Source: Desulfomonile tiedjei (GTDB taxonomy: Bacteria > Desulfobacterota > Desulfomonilia > Desulfomonilales > Desulfomonilaceae). Taken from it: 64,000 nt of DNA. The DNA lies in the NCBI GenBank assembly GCA_016212925.1, contig JACRDF010000041.1, positions 1 to 64,000 of the forward strand. The letters are read 5' to 3'. The translations under genes and the position numbers were made by a program. Below are positions 9,590 through 18,288 of this stretch, piece by piece (positions within the stretch are counted from its first letter, which is position 1; each line of letters begins with the position of its first letter). A model generated the notes under the pieces. That model saw only the letters and a program-made list of their open reading frames with translations, was not told where the DNA came from and did no database searches.

Positions 9590-9856
9590 CTGACTTATGT
9601 TCTTGGGATTCCCGGGACACCATACCGGGTAGGTGTTGGGCCTGGCTTTCTCCCCCGGGCTTCTGTGATTTGAGAATTCGGTTGGGCCTATCCCCCAAAG
9701 TTGCGTGAAAAGTGCATTCCCGTGGTGGTCTTCCCGTGCGAACTCTCAACAGAGACCACCGGTATAACACCACTGGGCCTCAAACGCAATGCAAGGCTTA
9801 GTCATGCAGCATCATTCCGTTACCTGACCGAACGCGGTCGCATCCTAAAAAAAAAG

Positions 9857-9885
9857 TTGACAAGGTGAAACCCTCGGGCGATAAT
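9857..9885 (+). promoter_or_regulatory. Sigma70-type promoter of the TetR gene
   Basis: TTGACA at 9857-9862, 17 bp, then GATAAT at 9880-9885: a near-consensus promoter. Transcription should start near 9892, inside the palindrome described next, and reads into the TetR gene. Confidence 0.7.
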
Positions 9886-9888
9886 TCC

Positions 9889-9904
9889 GACTGGGCGGTC
9901 AGTC
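9889..9904 (+). promoter_or_regulatory. Operator-like palindrome overlapping the TetR transcription start
   Basis: GACTG (9889-9893) and CAGTC (9900-9904) form an inverted repeat with a 6-bp centre, just after the -10 box. TetR-family repressors commonly bind such sites near their own promoter, so this suggests autorepression. The arms are short, and similar matches occur by chance; the position is the main support. Confidence 0.45.
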
Positions 9905-9919
9905 ACTATGGAGAGTCGC

Positions 9920-10579
9920 ATGCCGAAAAAAACCTTCTCCAAAATCTCTGAAGAAAAACGAGACAGGGTCCTGACAGAGGCCGCACGCTTCTTCGCAGAG
10001 AGGGGATTCTCCCAGAGTGATATGGCCGAACTCGCGGCCAGAGCCAATGTCTCAAAAGGCTCACTCTACGACTATTTCGAGAGCAAGGAAGACCTGTATA
10101 TATCCGTTTGCAGGGATGCGCTGAGACGGTCGCGAGAGGCCGTTTACGGCGGTATCAAGCCCGGCTGGGACATCTATCGCCAGGTGGATCACATCTTCCG
10201 CAAGGGGGCTGCCTTTTCCCTGGCCCACCCCGAGTATGTCCAGATGTACTTGCAAATCACCTCTCCGGGAATGGAAGTCTTCGCCAATGCGATCACGCGG
10301 GAAGTGGAAGGGTACACCGCAGTGCACCTCAAATCTCTGATCCGAGACGGAATACAAAAAGGCATCGTCCGCAAGGACATCGACATCAACCTGACGGCCT
10401 TTCTGATCAACACCGTGTACATTATCTTTCTGGCTTCACTGGTATCGCAACACTTCGAGATCAGAATGAGGGAGTACCTTGAGATCAGCGGGCCTATTGA
10501 CCAGCGCGCCGCGGAAACACATTTGGAGAAGATAGTTTCGTTTATCGAGGGGTTCTTGCGGCCCGATCACGTCGATTAG
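9920..10579 (+). CDS. TetR/AcrR-family transcriptional regulator
   Basis: 219 residues. The N-terminal helix-turn-helix is typical of TetR: DRVLTEAARFFAERGF, then MAELAARANVSKGSLYDYFESKEDLY. The C-terminal ligand and dimer domain is variable, so the ligand cannot be read. ATG at 9920 has GGAGAG just upstream and is preferred over the in-frame ATG at 9908, which would have a 16-nt leader without a ribosome site. It heads a row of plus-strand catabolic genes (ThDP enzyme, MFS, oxidoreductases, Xsc) and probably controls them, 49 nt separating it from the next gene. Confidence 0.9.
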   Translation: MPKKTFSKISEEKRDRVLTEAARFFAERGFSQSDMAELAARANVSKGSLYDYFESKEDLYISVCRDALRRSREAVYGGIKPGWDIYRQVDHIFRKGAAFSLAHPEYVQMYLQITSPGMEVFANAITREVEGYTAVHLKSLIRDGIQKGIVRKDIDINLTAFLINTVYIIFLASLVSQHFEIRMREYLEISGPIDQRAAETHLEKIVSFIEGFLRPDHVD

Positions 10580-10628
10580 AAATCGGTATGATGACTGAAC
10601 AATCTCGTGCCTGAAAACGGGGGTTGAA

Positions 10629-12380
10629 ATGGCAACGACGACCGGTGGACACATAATCGCAAGCATGCTCAAAGAAGAGGGAGTCGAAAAGATTTTCGGC
10701 ATAAGTGACGGAACGTACCTACGGCTGCTGAAAGGTGCAGTGGATCTGGGGATCGAACTGGTGACGCCTCGTCACGAGACCATCGCCGCCCACATGGCCG
10801 GAGCTTACGCTCGAATGACCGGCAAGTTGGGCGTATGCATTGCGAGCAACGGTCCGGGAGTAGCAAATATGCTCTCCGGCGTAGCTGTGGAAAACGCTGA
10901 GGGTAACCGGGTCCTCCTCATAACCAGCTCCAGAAGATTTGGCATCACCTACCCGGATCGAGGAGGCGGTTACCAGTGTTTTGATCAGGTGGGAGTAATT
11001 GGGGCCATGTGCAAATGGTCCGGCCATGCGGCCACGGTCGCCAGAATTCCGGAGCTTCTTCGCAAGGCCTTGCGCAAGTGCTATGAAGGCAGGCCGGGAG
11101 TCGTGCACCTCGATGTTCCGGAGAGCGTGATCAATGGGGCGACCAACCCTATCCCCATATTAAAGCCCCACCAGTATCGCAGGGTAGGGCCTATTTACCC
11201 CGACCCGGATCAGGTTGCCAAGGCTGCGGAAATGCTTGCCTCCGCGAAACTCCCTATTATTCACGCGGGCAGCGGGGTGATCCACGCTAAGGCGTTCGGT
11301 GAGTTGGAGAGACTGGCCACGCTGCTGCACTCGCCGGTCACCACATCATGGAGCGCTCGCGGGGTCCTGCCGGAGACCTCTCATCTCTCCTGGCCCATGA
11401 TACACGTCAAACAGGTGAACCAGATCAGAAACCGCGCGGACCTCGTGCTCTGCTTGGGATCTGAGGTGGGAGAGACCGACTGGTGGGGTAAAGCCCCGTA
11501 CTGGGCTCAGCCTGCGGATCAGCGGTGGATACAGGTAGACATCGACGAGGAGATACTCGGGCGGACCAGGCAGGTCGATTTGGCCATCCTGGCCGATGTT
11601 GGAGTCTTCATGCGCCGGCTCGCTGAAAGGCTCCAGGGCGCAAAAGACAGCCTCGCGCTGGATCGCCGTCGCTCAGAGACCGCGGCACTGAGAAAAGAGA
11701 TCGACAAGGACCGAATGAAACTGGACGAGAAGCTGACTGATCAGTCATCTCCCATGGTGACAGCGCACGTGGCCTCTGTCTGCCGGCAGGTGTTTAATGA
11801 CGACGCGGTGGTGATCTTCGATGGTGGAAATGCCGCTGTGTGGGGCAACTTCTTTTACCAGGTGCGCGAGCCGAATACCCAAATGGCTACCCATCATTTC
11901 GGCCACCTAGGGGCCGGCGTGGGTCAGGCGTTGGGAGCAGCTGTAGCTCTGCCCGACCGGCAGGTAGTCTGTATTATCGGCGACGGGGCCATGGGATTCA
12001 ATCTTCAGGAAATAGAAACTGCCGTAAGAAACAATCTGAAGGTGATTTACCTGGTATGCTGTGACAAGCAGTGGGGTATGGTCAAGATGAGCATGAGTTT
12101 TGCCCTGAAGCCCATCAAGACATTGTTGATGAAATCCCTGAGCCCGGAAGAAACCATTAACACGGAATTGGGCGAGATCCAGTTTGACAAGCTTGCACAG
12201 GCTATGGGGGCTCACGGGGAAAGAGTCTCCCGCCCGGCAGACCTCAAGCCTGCAATAGAGCGGTGCCTTGCCGCGGGAAAATGCTCGGTAATACACGTGG
12301 ACGTCGATCCGACCAAGCACATGTGGGCGCCCGGGCTCATGCATTTCAAGGCCATGCATCAGGAGCCCAAAGGAAAATGA
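10629..12380 (+). CDS. ThDP-dependent enzyme, acetolactate synthase-like, with atypical metal motif
   Basis: 583 residues with the three-domain ThDP enzyme layout: PYR domain with the activating glutamate (E50 in TPRHETIAAHMAG), a central domain, and a PP domain with GDGAMGF near residue 450. The normal GDG...NN motif is altered: the segment is YLVCCDKQWGM, placing Cys and Asp where the Mg-ligand Asn pair of acetolactate synthase (LNNQYLGM) would align. Family members decarboxylate or ligate 2-keto acids or 2-hydroxyacyl-CoA; the substrate is not readable here. Followed at 44 nt by an MFS transporter. A role in supplying an aldehyde to the pathway ending in Xsc is possible but inferred. Confidence 0.8.
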   Translation: MATTTGGHIIASMLKEEGVEKIFGISDGTYLRLLKGAVDLGIELVTPRHETIAAHMAGAYARMTGKLGVCIASNGPGVANMLSGVAVENAEGNRVLLITSSRRFGITYPDRGGGYQCFDQVGVIGAMCKWSGHAATVARIPELLRKALRKCYEGRPGVVHLDVPESVINGATNPIPILKPHQYRRVGPIYPDPDQVAKAAEMLASAKLPIIHAGSGVIHAKAFGELERLATLLHSPVTTSWSARGVLPETSHLSWPMIHVKQVNQIRNRADLVLCLGSEVGETDWWGKAPYWAQPADQRWIQVDIDEEILGRTRQVDLAILADVGVFMRRLAERLQGAKDSLALDRRRSETAALRKEIDKDRMKLDEKLTDQSSPMVTAHVASVCRQVFNDDAVVIFDGGNAAVWGNFFYQVREPNTQMATHHFGHLGAGVGQALGAAVALPDRQVVCIIGDGAMGFNLQEIETAVRNNLKVIYLVCCDKQWGMVKMSMSFALKPIKTLLMKSLSPEETINTELGEIQFDKLAQAMGAHGERVSRPADLKPAIERCLAAGKCSVIHVDVDPTKHMWAPGLMHFKAMHQEPKGK

Positions 12381-12424
12381 CGTGAGTCCTTCAGCGGCCG
12401 ATCCGGCACTGAGGAGGAGAGTCC

Positions 12425-13723
12425 ATGACAAGCGTGCGAGCTGAAAACGGATACCTGGTTTCCAAGAAGTATTCCTATTACGTGTTCGGGCTCCTTTTCC
12501 TGGTTTACATGTTTGACTATATCGACAGGATGGTGATCGTCTCCCTATTCCCATTTTTGAAGGCGGAATGGGGACTGACGGATACCCAGTGCGGCCTGCT
12601 CGTAGCAGCGGTTTCATGGTCCATTATGATTTTCACGTTTCCGGTCTCAATATTGGTGGACAGGTGGAGCCGAAAGAAGAGCGTCGGCATCATGTGCGTG
12701 TTGTGGAGTCTGGCCACGGCTGCTTGCGCTGCCACCACAAATTTCTTCCAGCTTTTCATTGCCCGTGTATTCATCGGACTCGGGGAAGCGGGCTATGGGC
12801 CCGGCGGCACCGCGATGATATCGGCCATATTCCCCGAGAAACATCGTGCCAGGATAATGGGATTATGGAACGCTTCCATTCCTCTAGGAGCGGCTCTAGG
12901 AATAGCTCTAGGCGGAATCATCGCCGAGAGGTTCGGATGGCGTTATGCATTCGGGATCGTGGCGCTGCCCGGCCTACTGGTCGCACTGCTGTTTTTTGGG
13001 ATCAAGGATTACAAGAACGTCGATCTGGTCCGATCTGCCGGCAACGAAGCCCAATCCCAAGCCAAGAGTTCTATGCGACCCGCGGATATAGCCAGGGAGT
13101 TCGCTCGCACGCCATCGCTCATACTGACCTACCTGGGCTTTGCAGGCTGCCTGTTTGCGACCGCGGCTATGCTGGCTTGGCTGCCCACTTATTTCCATCG
13201 ACTGCAAGGAATTTCCGTGAGTGAGGCTGGAACGAAAGCCGGGCTCATTATGCTCATGGCCATTGCGGGGTCGCCCATAGGCGGATTCCTCGCGGACAAG
13301 TGGCAAAGGACAAACCCGAAGGGAAGGCTCTTGTTGCCGGCGTCGTCGTCACTTTTCGCCTTTGCCGTCTTCATATCGGCATTTGCATTGGCCCCGGACT
13401 CGCTTGTCTTTCCCATAGCATGCCTGGGCGGAATGACCGCTGCTTTCTTTGTTCCATCAGCGGCCGCGGTGACTCAAGACGTGGTTCACCCCGGATTGAG
13501 AGCCATATCTTACAGCCTGTGCGTGATAATTCAGCACGTGCTAGGGACCGCGCTCGGTCCTGTGTTTGTCGGAGCAATTTCCGACCACTATGGGATTCGT
13601 ACTGCGTTCCTTATACTTCCTTTTTCGTTCGTGGTAGCTGCCGCGTTCTTCTTTATGGGATCATTCTTTTATCCGCGGGATCTCGCGAAAGTGGAAAAAG
13701 TGGCCCTGGAGTTCGAGAAATGA
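12425..13723 (+). CDS. MFS transporter, spinster/ACS-like
   Basis: 432-residue integral membrane protein with about 12 transmembrane helices. It has the MFS signature between TM2 and TM3 (VDRWSRKKSVG) and a GLGEAGYGPGG segment in TM4-5 like the spinster and anion:cation symporter groups, which often carry organic acids. A strong ribosome site (GGAGGAG) precedes ATG 12425. The second of the plus-strand cluster genes; it probably imports the substrate of the neighbouring enzymes. Specificity cannot be read. Confidence 0.88.
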   Translation: MTSVRAENGYLVSKKYSYYVFGLLFLVYMFDYIDRMVIVSLFPFLKAEWGLTDTQCGLLVAAVSWSIMIFTFPVSILVDRWSRKKSVGIMCVLWSLATAACAATTNFFQLFIARVFIGLGEAGYGPGGTAMISAIFPEKHRARIMGLWNASIPLGAALGIALGGIIAERFGWRYAFGIVALPGLLVALLFFGIKDYKNVDLVRSAGNEAQSQAKSSMRPADIAREFARTPSLILTYLGFAGCLFATAAMLAWLPTYFHRLQGISVSEAGTKAGLIMLMAIAGSPIGGFLADKWQRTNPKGRLLLPASSSLFAFAVFISAFALAPDSLVFPIACLGGMTAAFFVPSAAAVTQDVVHPGLRAISYSLCVIIQHVLGTALGPVFVGAISDHYGIRTAFLILPFSFVVAAAFFFMGSFFYPRDLAKVEKVALEFEK

Positions 13724-13792
13724 TCTTTGTTGATGTCTCTTCGGCTATTTCGATTGTTTTAGATTTTTCTCTAATATTGACGATGTGTTACT

Positions 13793-13808
13793 CCCGCGAA
13801 CTCGCGGG
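13793..13808 (+). other. Short GC hairpin upstream of the epimerase gene
   Basis: CCCGCG (13793-13798) pairs with CGCGGG (13803-13808) around AACT, 22 nt before the epimerase start. No T-tract follows, so it is not a standard terminator; it may protect mRNA ends or modulate the start. Confidence 0.4.
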
Positions 13809-13829
13809 ACCACGGGAATAGAGAGTCTG

Positions 13830-14813
13830 ATGTCAACCAAAACAGGACCGGCCGAATCAGTCGTAATAACGGGCGCAGGCGGATACATAGGCCGCAAGGT
13901 GGTGGCCGCGCTTTCCCGAGACCGGCAGTCCGTTAAGACAATTGTGGCTGCGGACGTTCGAGCCCCCGCGGACAAGGACAAGCTACCTGGGGTGGAGTAC
14001 GTCACCGCGGATATACGAACTCCGGAATTCCGTGAGTTGTTGAAAAAGTACTCTGCAGACGTAGTCGCGCACCTCGCAGCGGTGGTTACACCCGGCCGAA
14101 AATCGGACCGGGAATTCGAGTACTCGGTGGATGTGTTGGGCACCAGAAACGTGATTGCCGGGTGCTTGGAAGCCGGTGTGAGGAGGCTGATCTATACAAG
14201 CTCCGGGGCCGCTTACGGCTATTATGCAGACAATCCCGAGTGGTTGGACGAACAGGATACGCTTCGGGGCAACGTCGAGTTTGCTTATTCGGATCACAAA
14301 CGGCAGGTCGAAGAGATGCTCGCGACGTGTCGTCAGGAACACCCCGAGCTTGAGCAACTGATATTTCGACCGGGGACCGTGCTGGGGAGGACCACGTCCA
14401 ATCAAATTACGGCCTTGTTCGAGAAGTGGTACGTTCTGGGCCTGCGATCCGCGCCTACACCTTTTGTTTTCATATGGGATGAAGACGTAGTAGGGGCGAT
14501 AATTAAAGGAATACATGATAACAAGAGCGGCATTTACAACATGGCGGGCGACGGCGTACTCACAATGAAAGAAATCGCCACAATCATGGGCAAGCCGTAC
14601 ATACCGATCCCGATTTGTGTGATCACGCCTGCTCTGTGGTTGCTCAAACGCCTTGGATTGACCCAGTACGGCCCTGAGCAGGTGAACTTCCTCCGATATC
14701 GCCCTGTTCTGAGCAACAGGAGACTTAAGGGGGAGTTCGGATACACACCGCGAAAGACCACCCGAGAGGTCTTCGACTATTACCTCGAGGCCAGGCAAAG
14801 TGGGCGCCGGTAG
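13830..14813 (+). CDS. NAD-dependent epimerase/dehydratase family protein
   Basis: Extended short-chain dehydrogenase of 327 residues. It has the Rossmann motif ITGAGGYIGRKVV, a YTSSGAAYG segment carrying the catalytic Ser/Thr, and the catalytic AYSDHKRQ (YxxxK). Such proteins epimerise or oxidise/reduce sugar nucleotides or small acyl substrates; sequence alone does not tell which. ATG 13830 preceded by GAGAG is preferred to the frame start at 13785, which would cover the hairpin. The 3' end overlaps the next SDR gene by 14 nt, so the two are likely coupled. Confidence 0.82.
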   Translation: MSTKTGPAESVVITGAGGYIGRKVVAALSRDRQSVKTIVAADVRAPADKDKLPGVEYVTADIRTPEFRELLKKYSADVVAHLAAVVTPGRKSDREFEYSVDVLGTRNVIAGCLEAGVRRLIYTSSGAAYGYYADNPEWLDEQDTLRGNVEFAYSDHKRQVEEMLATCRQEHPELEQLIFRPGTVLGRTTSNQITALFEKWYVLGLRSAPTPFVFIWDEDVVGAIIKGIHDNKSGIYNMAGDGVLTMKEIATIMGKPYIPIPICVITPALWLLKRLGLTQYGPEQVNFLRYRPVLSNRRLKGEFGYTPRKTTREVFDYYLEARQSGRR

Positions 14814-15615
14814 GGATTTTAGAGGCAAGATAGTGGTGATAACCGGCGCGGCCGGCGGTATGGGCGCTGCGTTCGCACATCGCTTCGGCGAAGCGGGCGC
14901 GAAGCTCGGACTGCTGGATTTGAGCGTTGAAGGCATTGAATCCCTTGCCGCAGACCTTCGGGGCCGCGGCATCGAAAACCTTGCAGTTGCGTGCGATGTG
15001 ACCGCCGCGGAAGAGTGCCAGGCCGCAATTACCAGCGTGATTAAGTGCTTTGGAGGAATCGACGTCCTGATCAACAACGCGGGGATAACTCACCGGAGCG
15101 CGTTCAGAGACACAAAGCTAGGCGTGTTCCAAAGAGTTATGGGTGTGAACTTCTTCGGTTCCCTTTACTGCACAAAAGCGGCTTTGGAAAGTCTCATCGA
15201 ACGCAATGGCCTGATCATAGCAGTCAGTTCCGTTGCGGGGTTTTCACCGCTTTACGGACGCTCGGGTTACGCGGCGAGCAAGCACGCTCTTCACGGCCTG
15301 TTCGACTCCTTGAGAACAGAGTTGAGTCCCTTGGGCGTAGACGTAATGATCGTGTGCCCCGGCTTCACCGCAACGGGGATATCGGCTAGCGCTCTCGGCG
15401 GTGATGGTGAAATTACGCTCCATCCCCAATCCACGTTGGGGCGCATCGCGAGGCCGGCAGATGTAGCCGACGCGGTCTTCCGGGCCGCGGTGAGCGGCAA
15501 GCGCTTGTTGGTTCTCTCGGCTGTGGGACGCCTCACCCGGCTGGTTAACAAGATGTTTCCGGGACTGTACGAGCGGCTCATGGCTCGGTCGCTCTCATCG
15601 GAGTTGGAAAGATGA
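14800..15615 (+). CDS. Short-chain dehydrogenase/reductase (classical SDR)
   Basis: 271 residues with all classical SDR marks: TGAAGGMGA cofactor loop, NNAG, the catalytic serine in VSSVAGF, and YAASK. The GTG start at 14800 overlaps the preceding gene. It probably acts on the same alcohol/aldehyde series as the cluster neighbours: oxidation of an alcohol to an aldehyde upstream of the ThDP enzymes is a reasonable guess, not shown by sequence. The C-terminus has a hydrophobic stretch (LTRLVNKMFPGLYERLM) that may associate with membrane. Confidence 0.85.
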   Translation: MGAGRDFRGKIVVITGAAGGMGAAFAHRFGEAGAKLGLLDLSVEGIESLAADLRGRGIENLAVACDVTAAEECQAAITSVIKCFGGIDVLINNAGITHRSAFRDTKLGVFQRVMGVNFFGSLYCTKAALESLIERNGLIIAVSSVAGFSPLYGRSGYAASKHALHGLFDSLRTELSPLGVDVMIVCPGFTATGISASALGGDGEITLHPQSTLGRIARPADVADAVFRAAVSGKRLLVLSAVGRLTRLVNKMFPGLYERLMARSLSSELER

Positions 15616-15677
15616 AGTGTAACCAATCAGCGGGATCGCGGTCGTTGCCTGTACTGATTCGAGGCGAGGTGTATTTG

Positions 15678-15731
15678 TTGTAGGGGCGACACACGTGTCG
15701 CCCGTGGGCGAGGCATGCCTCGCCCCTACAA
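15678..15731. repeat. Dispersed GTAGGGGC-type palindromic repeat
   Basis: In the 250-nt gap before xsc, TTGTAGGGGCGA (15678-15689) and TCGCCCCTACAA (15720-15731) are inverted ends. They enclose a CGACAC/GTGTCG hairpin and a perfect 20-bp palindrome at 15706-15725. A related shorter copy occurs at 61871-61908. Repeats of this look are common between genes in Desulfobacterota and cyanobacteria. It could also act as a transcription barrier between the SDR gene and xsc. The rest of the gap shows nothing. Confidence 0.7.
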
Positions 15732-15865
15732 AGGCCCACCGCAACATTATCCCGGTGAACGTTTACGATGAAATTGCAGGTGGAACCTTTAATGTGTCGC
15801 AAGGATTCCCTCTTGCAGATTCCCTGTTTCTAACCACATTGGCATAACGCGGACGGAGAAAATAC

Positions 15866-17587
15866 ATGGCTAGAATGACACCATCGGAAGCACTAGTGGA
15901 GACTCTGGTTGCCGAAGAAGTCAAAGTGGTCTTCGGTATAGTGGGAAGCGCTTATATGGACGCTTTGGATCTCTTCCCGGCAGCGGGCATACGGTTTGTT
16001 TCCGTAGCCCATGAACAAGCGGCCGCGCATGCCGCGGACGGGCTCGCTCGTGTCACGGGAAAGCCTCAGGTCTGCATAGCGCAAAACGGTCCCGGCGCCG
16101 CGAATTTTGTCTCAGCCATCACCGCCGCGTTCTGGGCGCATTCTCCTGTAGTAGCCATAACGCCGGAGACGGGCAGTGCCGGAATAGGCACGGGCGGGTT
16201 CCAGGAGCTTGACCAGATGCCGTGGTTCCAGGCCTGCACGAAGTTTCAGGTGCGAGTGAACCGGCCTGACCGCATGGCCGAGCTTGCGAGGCGCTGCTTT
16301 TACCATGCCAAAGCCGAGTGCGGCCCCACACAGCTCAATATTCCGCGGGACTACTTCTACGGCGAGATGGACTGCGAAATATTCAAGACCCCGGATGTGA
16401 AGAGAGGCCCGGGCTCAGACTCGGATGTGACCAAAGCAGCGGAGGTCCTGGCACGGGCTTCGTTCCCGGTCATTCTTGCCGGCGGAGGGGTCACCATTTC
16501 AAGCGCGATATCCCAGACCAAGGCCCTTGCGGAATATCTTACCGCGCCTGTTGTAAACACATATCTGCACAATGACAGTTTCCCCTCGGATCACCCCCTG
16601 AGCGTCGGTCCCATAGGCTATTGCGGCTCCAAGGCGGCCATGCGCATTCTTTCCAAGGCTGACGTGGTGCTGGCTCTGGGAACTCGTCTCGGTCCATTCG
16701 GCACTCTGCGGCAGTACGATATGAACTATTGGCCCACAGGAGCTTACATCATCCAGGTGGATGCGGATCACCGGCAATTGGGCGCGAGTCGGCCGGTGAA
16801 TCTGCCTGTAGCGGCAGATGCCGGGGAGTTCGCTGCACGTGTGTTGGAGAAGCTTCGAGAGATCGGCAAGACCGCCGAGGACCACACCGAGAGGCCCGCG
16901 GAGATTCAGCGAGAAAAGGAGGCATGGGGTAAAGAGTTAGACCAATGGGCAACCCCGCGGTCCGGATTGCTTCATCCCAGGCGATTGCTCAGCGAGCTGT
17001 CGGCGGCGTTGCCTCAGAATGCCATTGTGACCACGGACGTGGGAAATACTTGCTCCATGTGCAACAGCTACTTTCGGCCCACCGGCCCAAGGCAGTTTCT
17101 GGCTCCGCTGAGCTGGGGCAACTGCGGCATCGCGTACGGTGTGGCTCTGGGAGCTAAACTGGGAGCACCGGACAAGCCGGTTTTCGCTCTCCAGGGTGAT
17201 GGAGCTTACGGCATCAGCGGCCTAAGCGAAGTCATGACCGCTGTGCGAGAAGAAATTCCCGTCATCGCCGTTGTTTTCAACAACAATGAGTGGGCCGCGG
17301 AGAAGAAAAACCAGATCGACTACTACGATGACCGCTTCGTGGGAACGAACCTGAAAAATCCCGATTTTGCGCAAATCGCAAGGGACATGGGAGCAGAAGG
17401 CTACCGGATCGAAAAGGCCGAAGATGTGAGAGGGGTTGTCGAAGCGGCACTGAAATCCGGCAAGCCCGCGGTCATCGACGCTGTTATCGACGGAAGCGCT
17501 GAAGTCTTGGCTGAGCCCTTCCGCAGAGACGCTCTGAAAAAGCCAGTCCGCTTCCTGGAAAAGTACCGGCACCTGATCGTGGAATAG
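15866..17587 (+). CDS. xsc: Sulfoacetaldehyde acetyltransferase
   Basis: ThDP enzyme converting sulfoacetaldehyde and phosphate to acetyl phosphate and sulfite (EC 2.3.3.15), the C-S bond cleaving step of taurine and isethionate breakdown. The family signatures are strong: MTPSEALVETLVAEEVK start, VGSAYMDALD, SVAHEQAAAHAADG with the catalytic Glu50, CIAQNGPG, AHSPVVAITPETG, LNIPRDYFYG, and a normal GDGAYG...FNNNEWAAEK metal site. 573 residues is usual. ATG 15866 has GGAG upstream. It is the last gene of the plus-strand cluster. No phosphotransacetylase or taurine transaminase is adjacent. The sulfite could feed dissimilatory reduction in a sulfidogen. Confidence 0.9.
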   Translation: MARMTPSEALVETLVAEEVKVVFGIVGSAYMDALDLFPAAGIRFVSVAHEQAAAHAADGLARVTGKPQVCIAQNGPGAANFVSAITAAFWAHSPVVAITPETGSAGIGTGGFQELDQMPWFQACTKFQVRVNRPDRMAELARRCFYHAKAECGPTQLNIPRDYFYGEMDCEIFKTPDVKRGPGSDSDVTKAAEVLARASFPVILAGGGVTISSAISQTKALAEYLTAPVVNTYLHNDSFPSDHPLSVGPIGYCGSKAAMRILSKADVVLALGTRLGPFGTLRQYDMNYWPTGAYIIQVDADHRQLGASRPVNLPVAADAGEFAARVLEKLREIGKTAEDHTERPAEIQREKEAWGKELDQWATPRSGLLHPRRLLSELSAALPQNAIVTTDVGNTCSMCNSYFRPTGPRQFLAPLSWGNCGIAYGVALGAKLGAPDKPVFALQGDGAYGISGLSEVMTAVREEIPVIAVVFNNNEWAAEKKNQIDYYDDRFVGTNLKNPDFAQIARDMGAEGYRIEKAEDVRGVVEAALKSGKPAVIDAVIDGSAEVLAEPFRRDALKKPVRFLEKYRHLIVE

Positions 17588-17646
17588 AAGCATTGTCCAG
17601 GCCAAGAGCCTTTGTAGGGCAGGGGGAGGCTCCCAATGGTGTTGGC

Positions 17647-18288
17647 TTAAGGAGGTGAGACCAAACTGCTGTTGTGGGGCAGGCTTTCCAGCCTGCCTTG
17701 GCTGTGCATGGTTACCAGACTGCTGAACGGATAATCCTGGGGTTTAATCACCAGGCCTGCTTTGACCGGGTTGTCATGAATATAGGTGAATTTATCCAGC
17801 CAATCCCGCTCATTCCTTATCAGATGATCAAAACTCTCATCCTGCCAGAAGGTACCCTTTCTACCAAGGCATCTATTGATCTGCCTTGCCGTAAATCCTT
17901 TTATCCCCTGTAGGATTTTGGCAAGGCTCCATCCGGCAACCGGTTTTAGCAACAAATGCACATGGTCAGGCATGATCACATAGGCTTGCAGGCAATACCT
18001 TTCTCCATGCCAAAACCACAAAGCTTCTTCGATAGCACATGCAACGGCGCCGGCCTCCAAAATCGTGCCGAGCGCCTTATGGACCCGGAAAGTCACAAAA
18101 TAGGTAGAACCGGCCAATTCCCAATGAGGCAGCTTCCTCCTGAACAGAGCAACAGCCTGGAGGTCTTCTCTGGCAAAAGATCTCAGTTCAGGCAGGTTGA
18201 CGGCAGGCTGGAAAGCCTGCCCCACATGCCTAGCCCCCAGCCACTCTCTAATCGCACGCAGTCTTGCCTCGGGTGGTTCAGCACACAC
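17647..18288 (-). CDS. REP-associated tyrosine transposase (RAYT, Y1_Tnp family)
   Basis: 213 residues. HUH motif in MPDHVHLLL and the Y1 catalytic tyrosine region (YIHDNPVKAGLV) identify a RAYT, a domesticated single-strand transposase that processes REP hairpins. The conserved part begins near residue 50 (LPHWELAGSTYFVTF). Both ends of the frame are made of REP sequence: a 24-bp arm at 18202-18225 encodes VGQAFQPA near the N-terminus, and its exact inverse at 17674-17697 encodes GRLESLPH near the C-terminus. The true start may lie inside the frame. Probably functional on the genomic REPs (see 27401-27552). Confidence 0.88.
   Translation of the reverse strand: MCAEPPEARLRAIREWLGARHVGQAFQPAVNLPELRSFAREDLQAVALFRRKLPHWELAGSTYFVTFRVHKALGTILEAGAVACAIEEALWFWHGERYCLQAYVIMPDHVHLLLKPVAGWSLAKILQGIKGFTARQINRCLGRKGTFWQDESFDHLIRNERDWLDKFTYIHDNPVKAGLVIKPQDYPFSSLVTMHSQGRLESLPHNSSLVSPP
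17674..17697 (+). repeat. REP hairpin, left arm of RAYT element
   Basis: 24-bp unit starting GTGGGGC with internal stem GGCAGGCT/AGCCTGCC around TTCC. It is the exact reverse complement of 18202-18225 at the other end of the RAYT gene. Confidence 0.85.
18202..18225 (-). repeat. REP hairpin, right arm of RAYT element
   Basis: Perfect inverse of the unit at 17674-17697, so the transposase gene is bracketed by its own REP ends in inverted orientation. Confidence 0.85.

Noticed and set aside
13793-13808. Terminator between the MFS and epimerase genes
   Set aside because: Hairpin lacks a following T-tract on the plus strand and stands too close to the next start.
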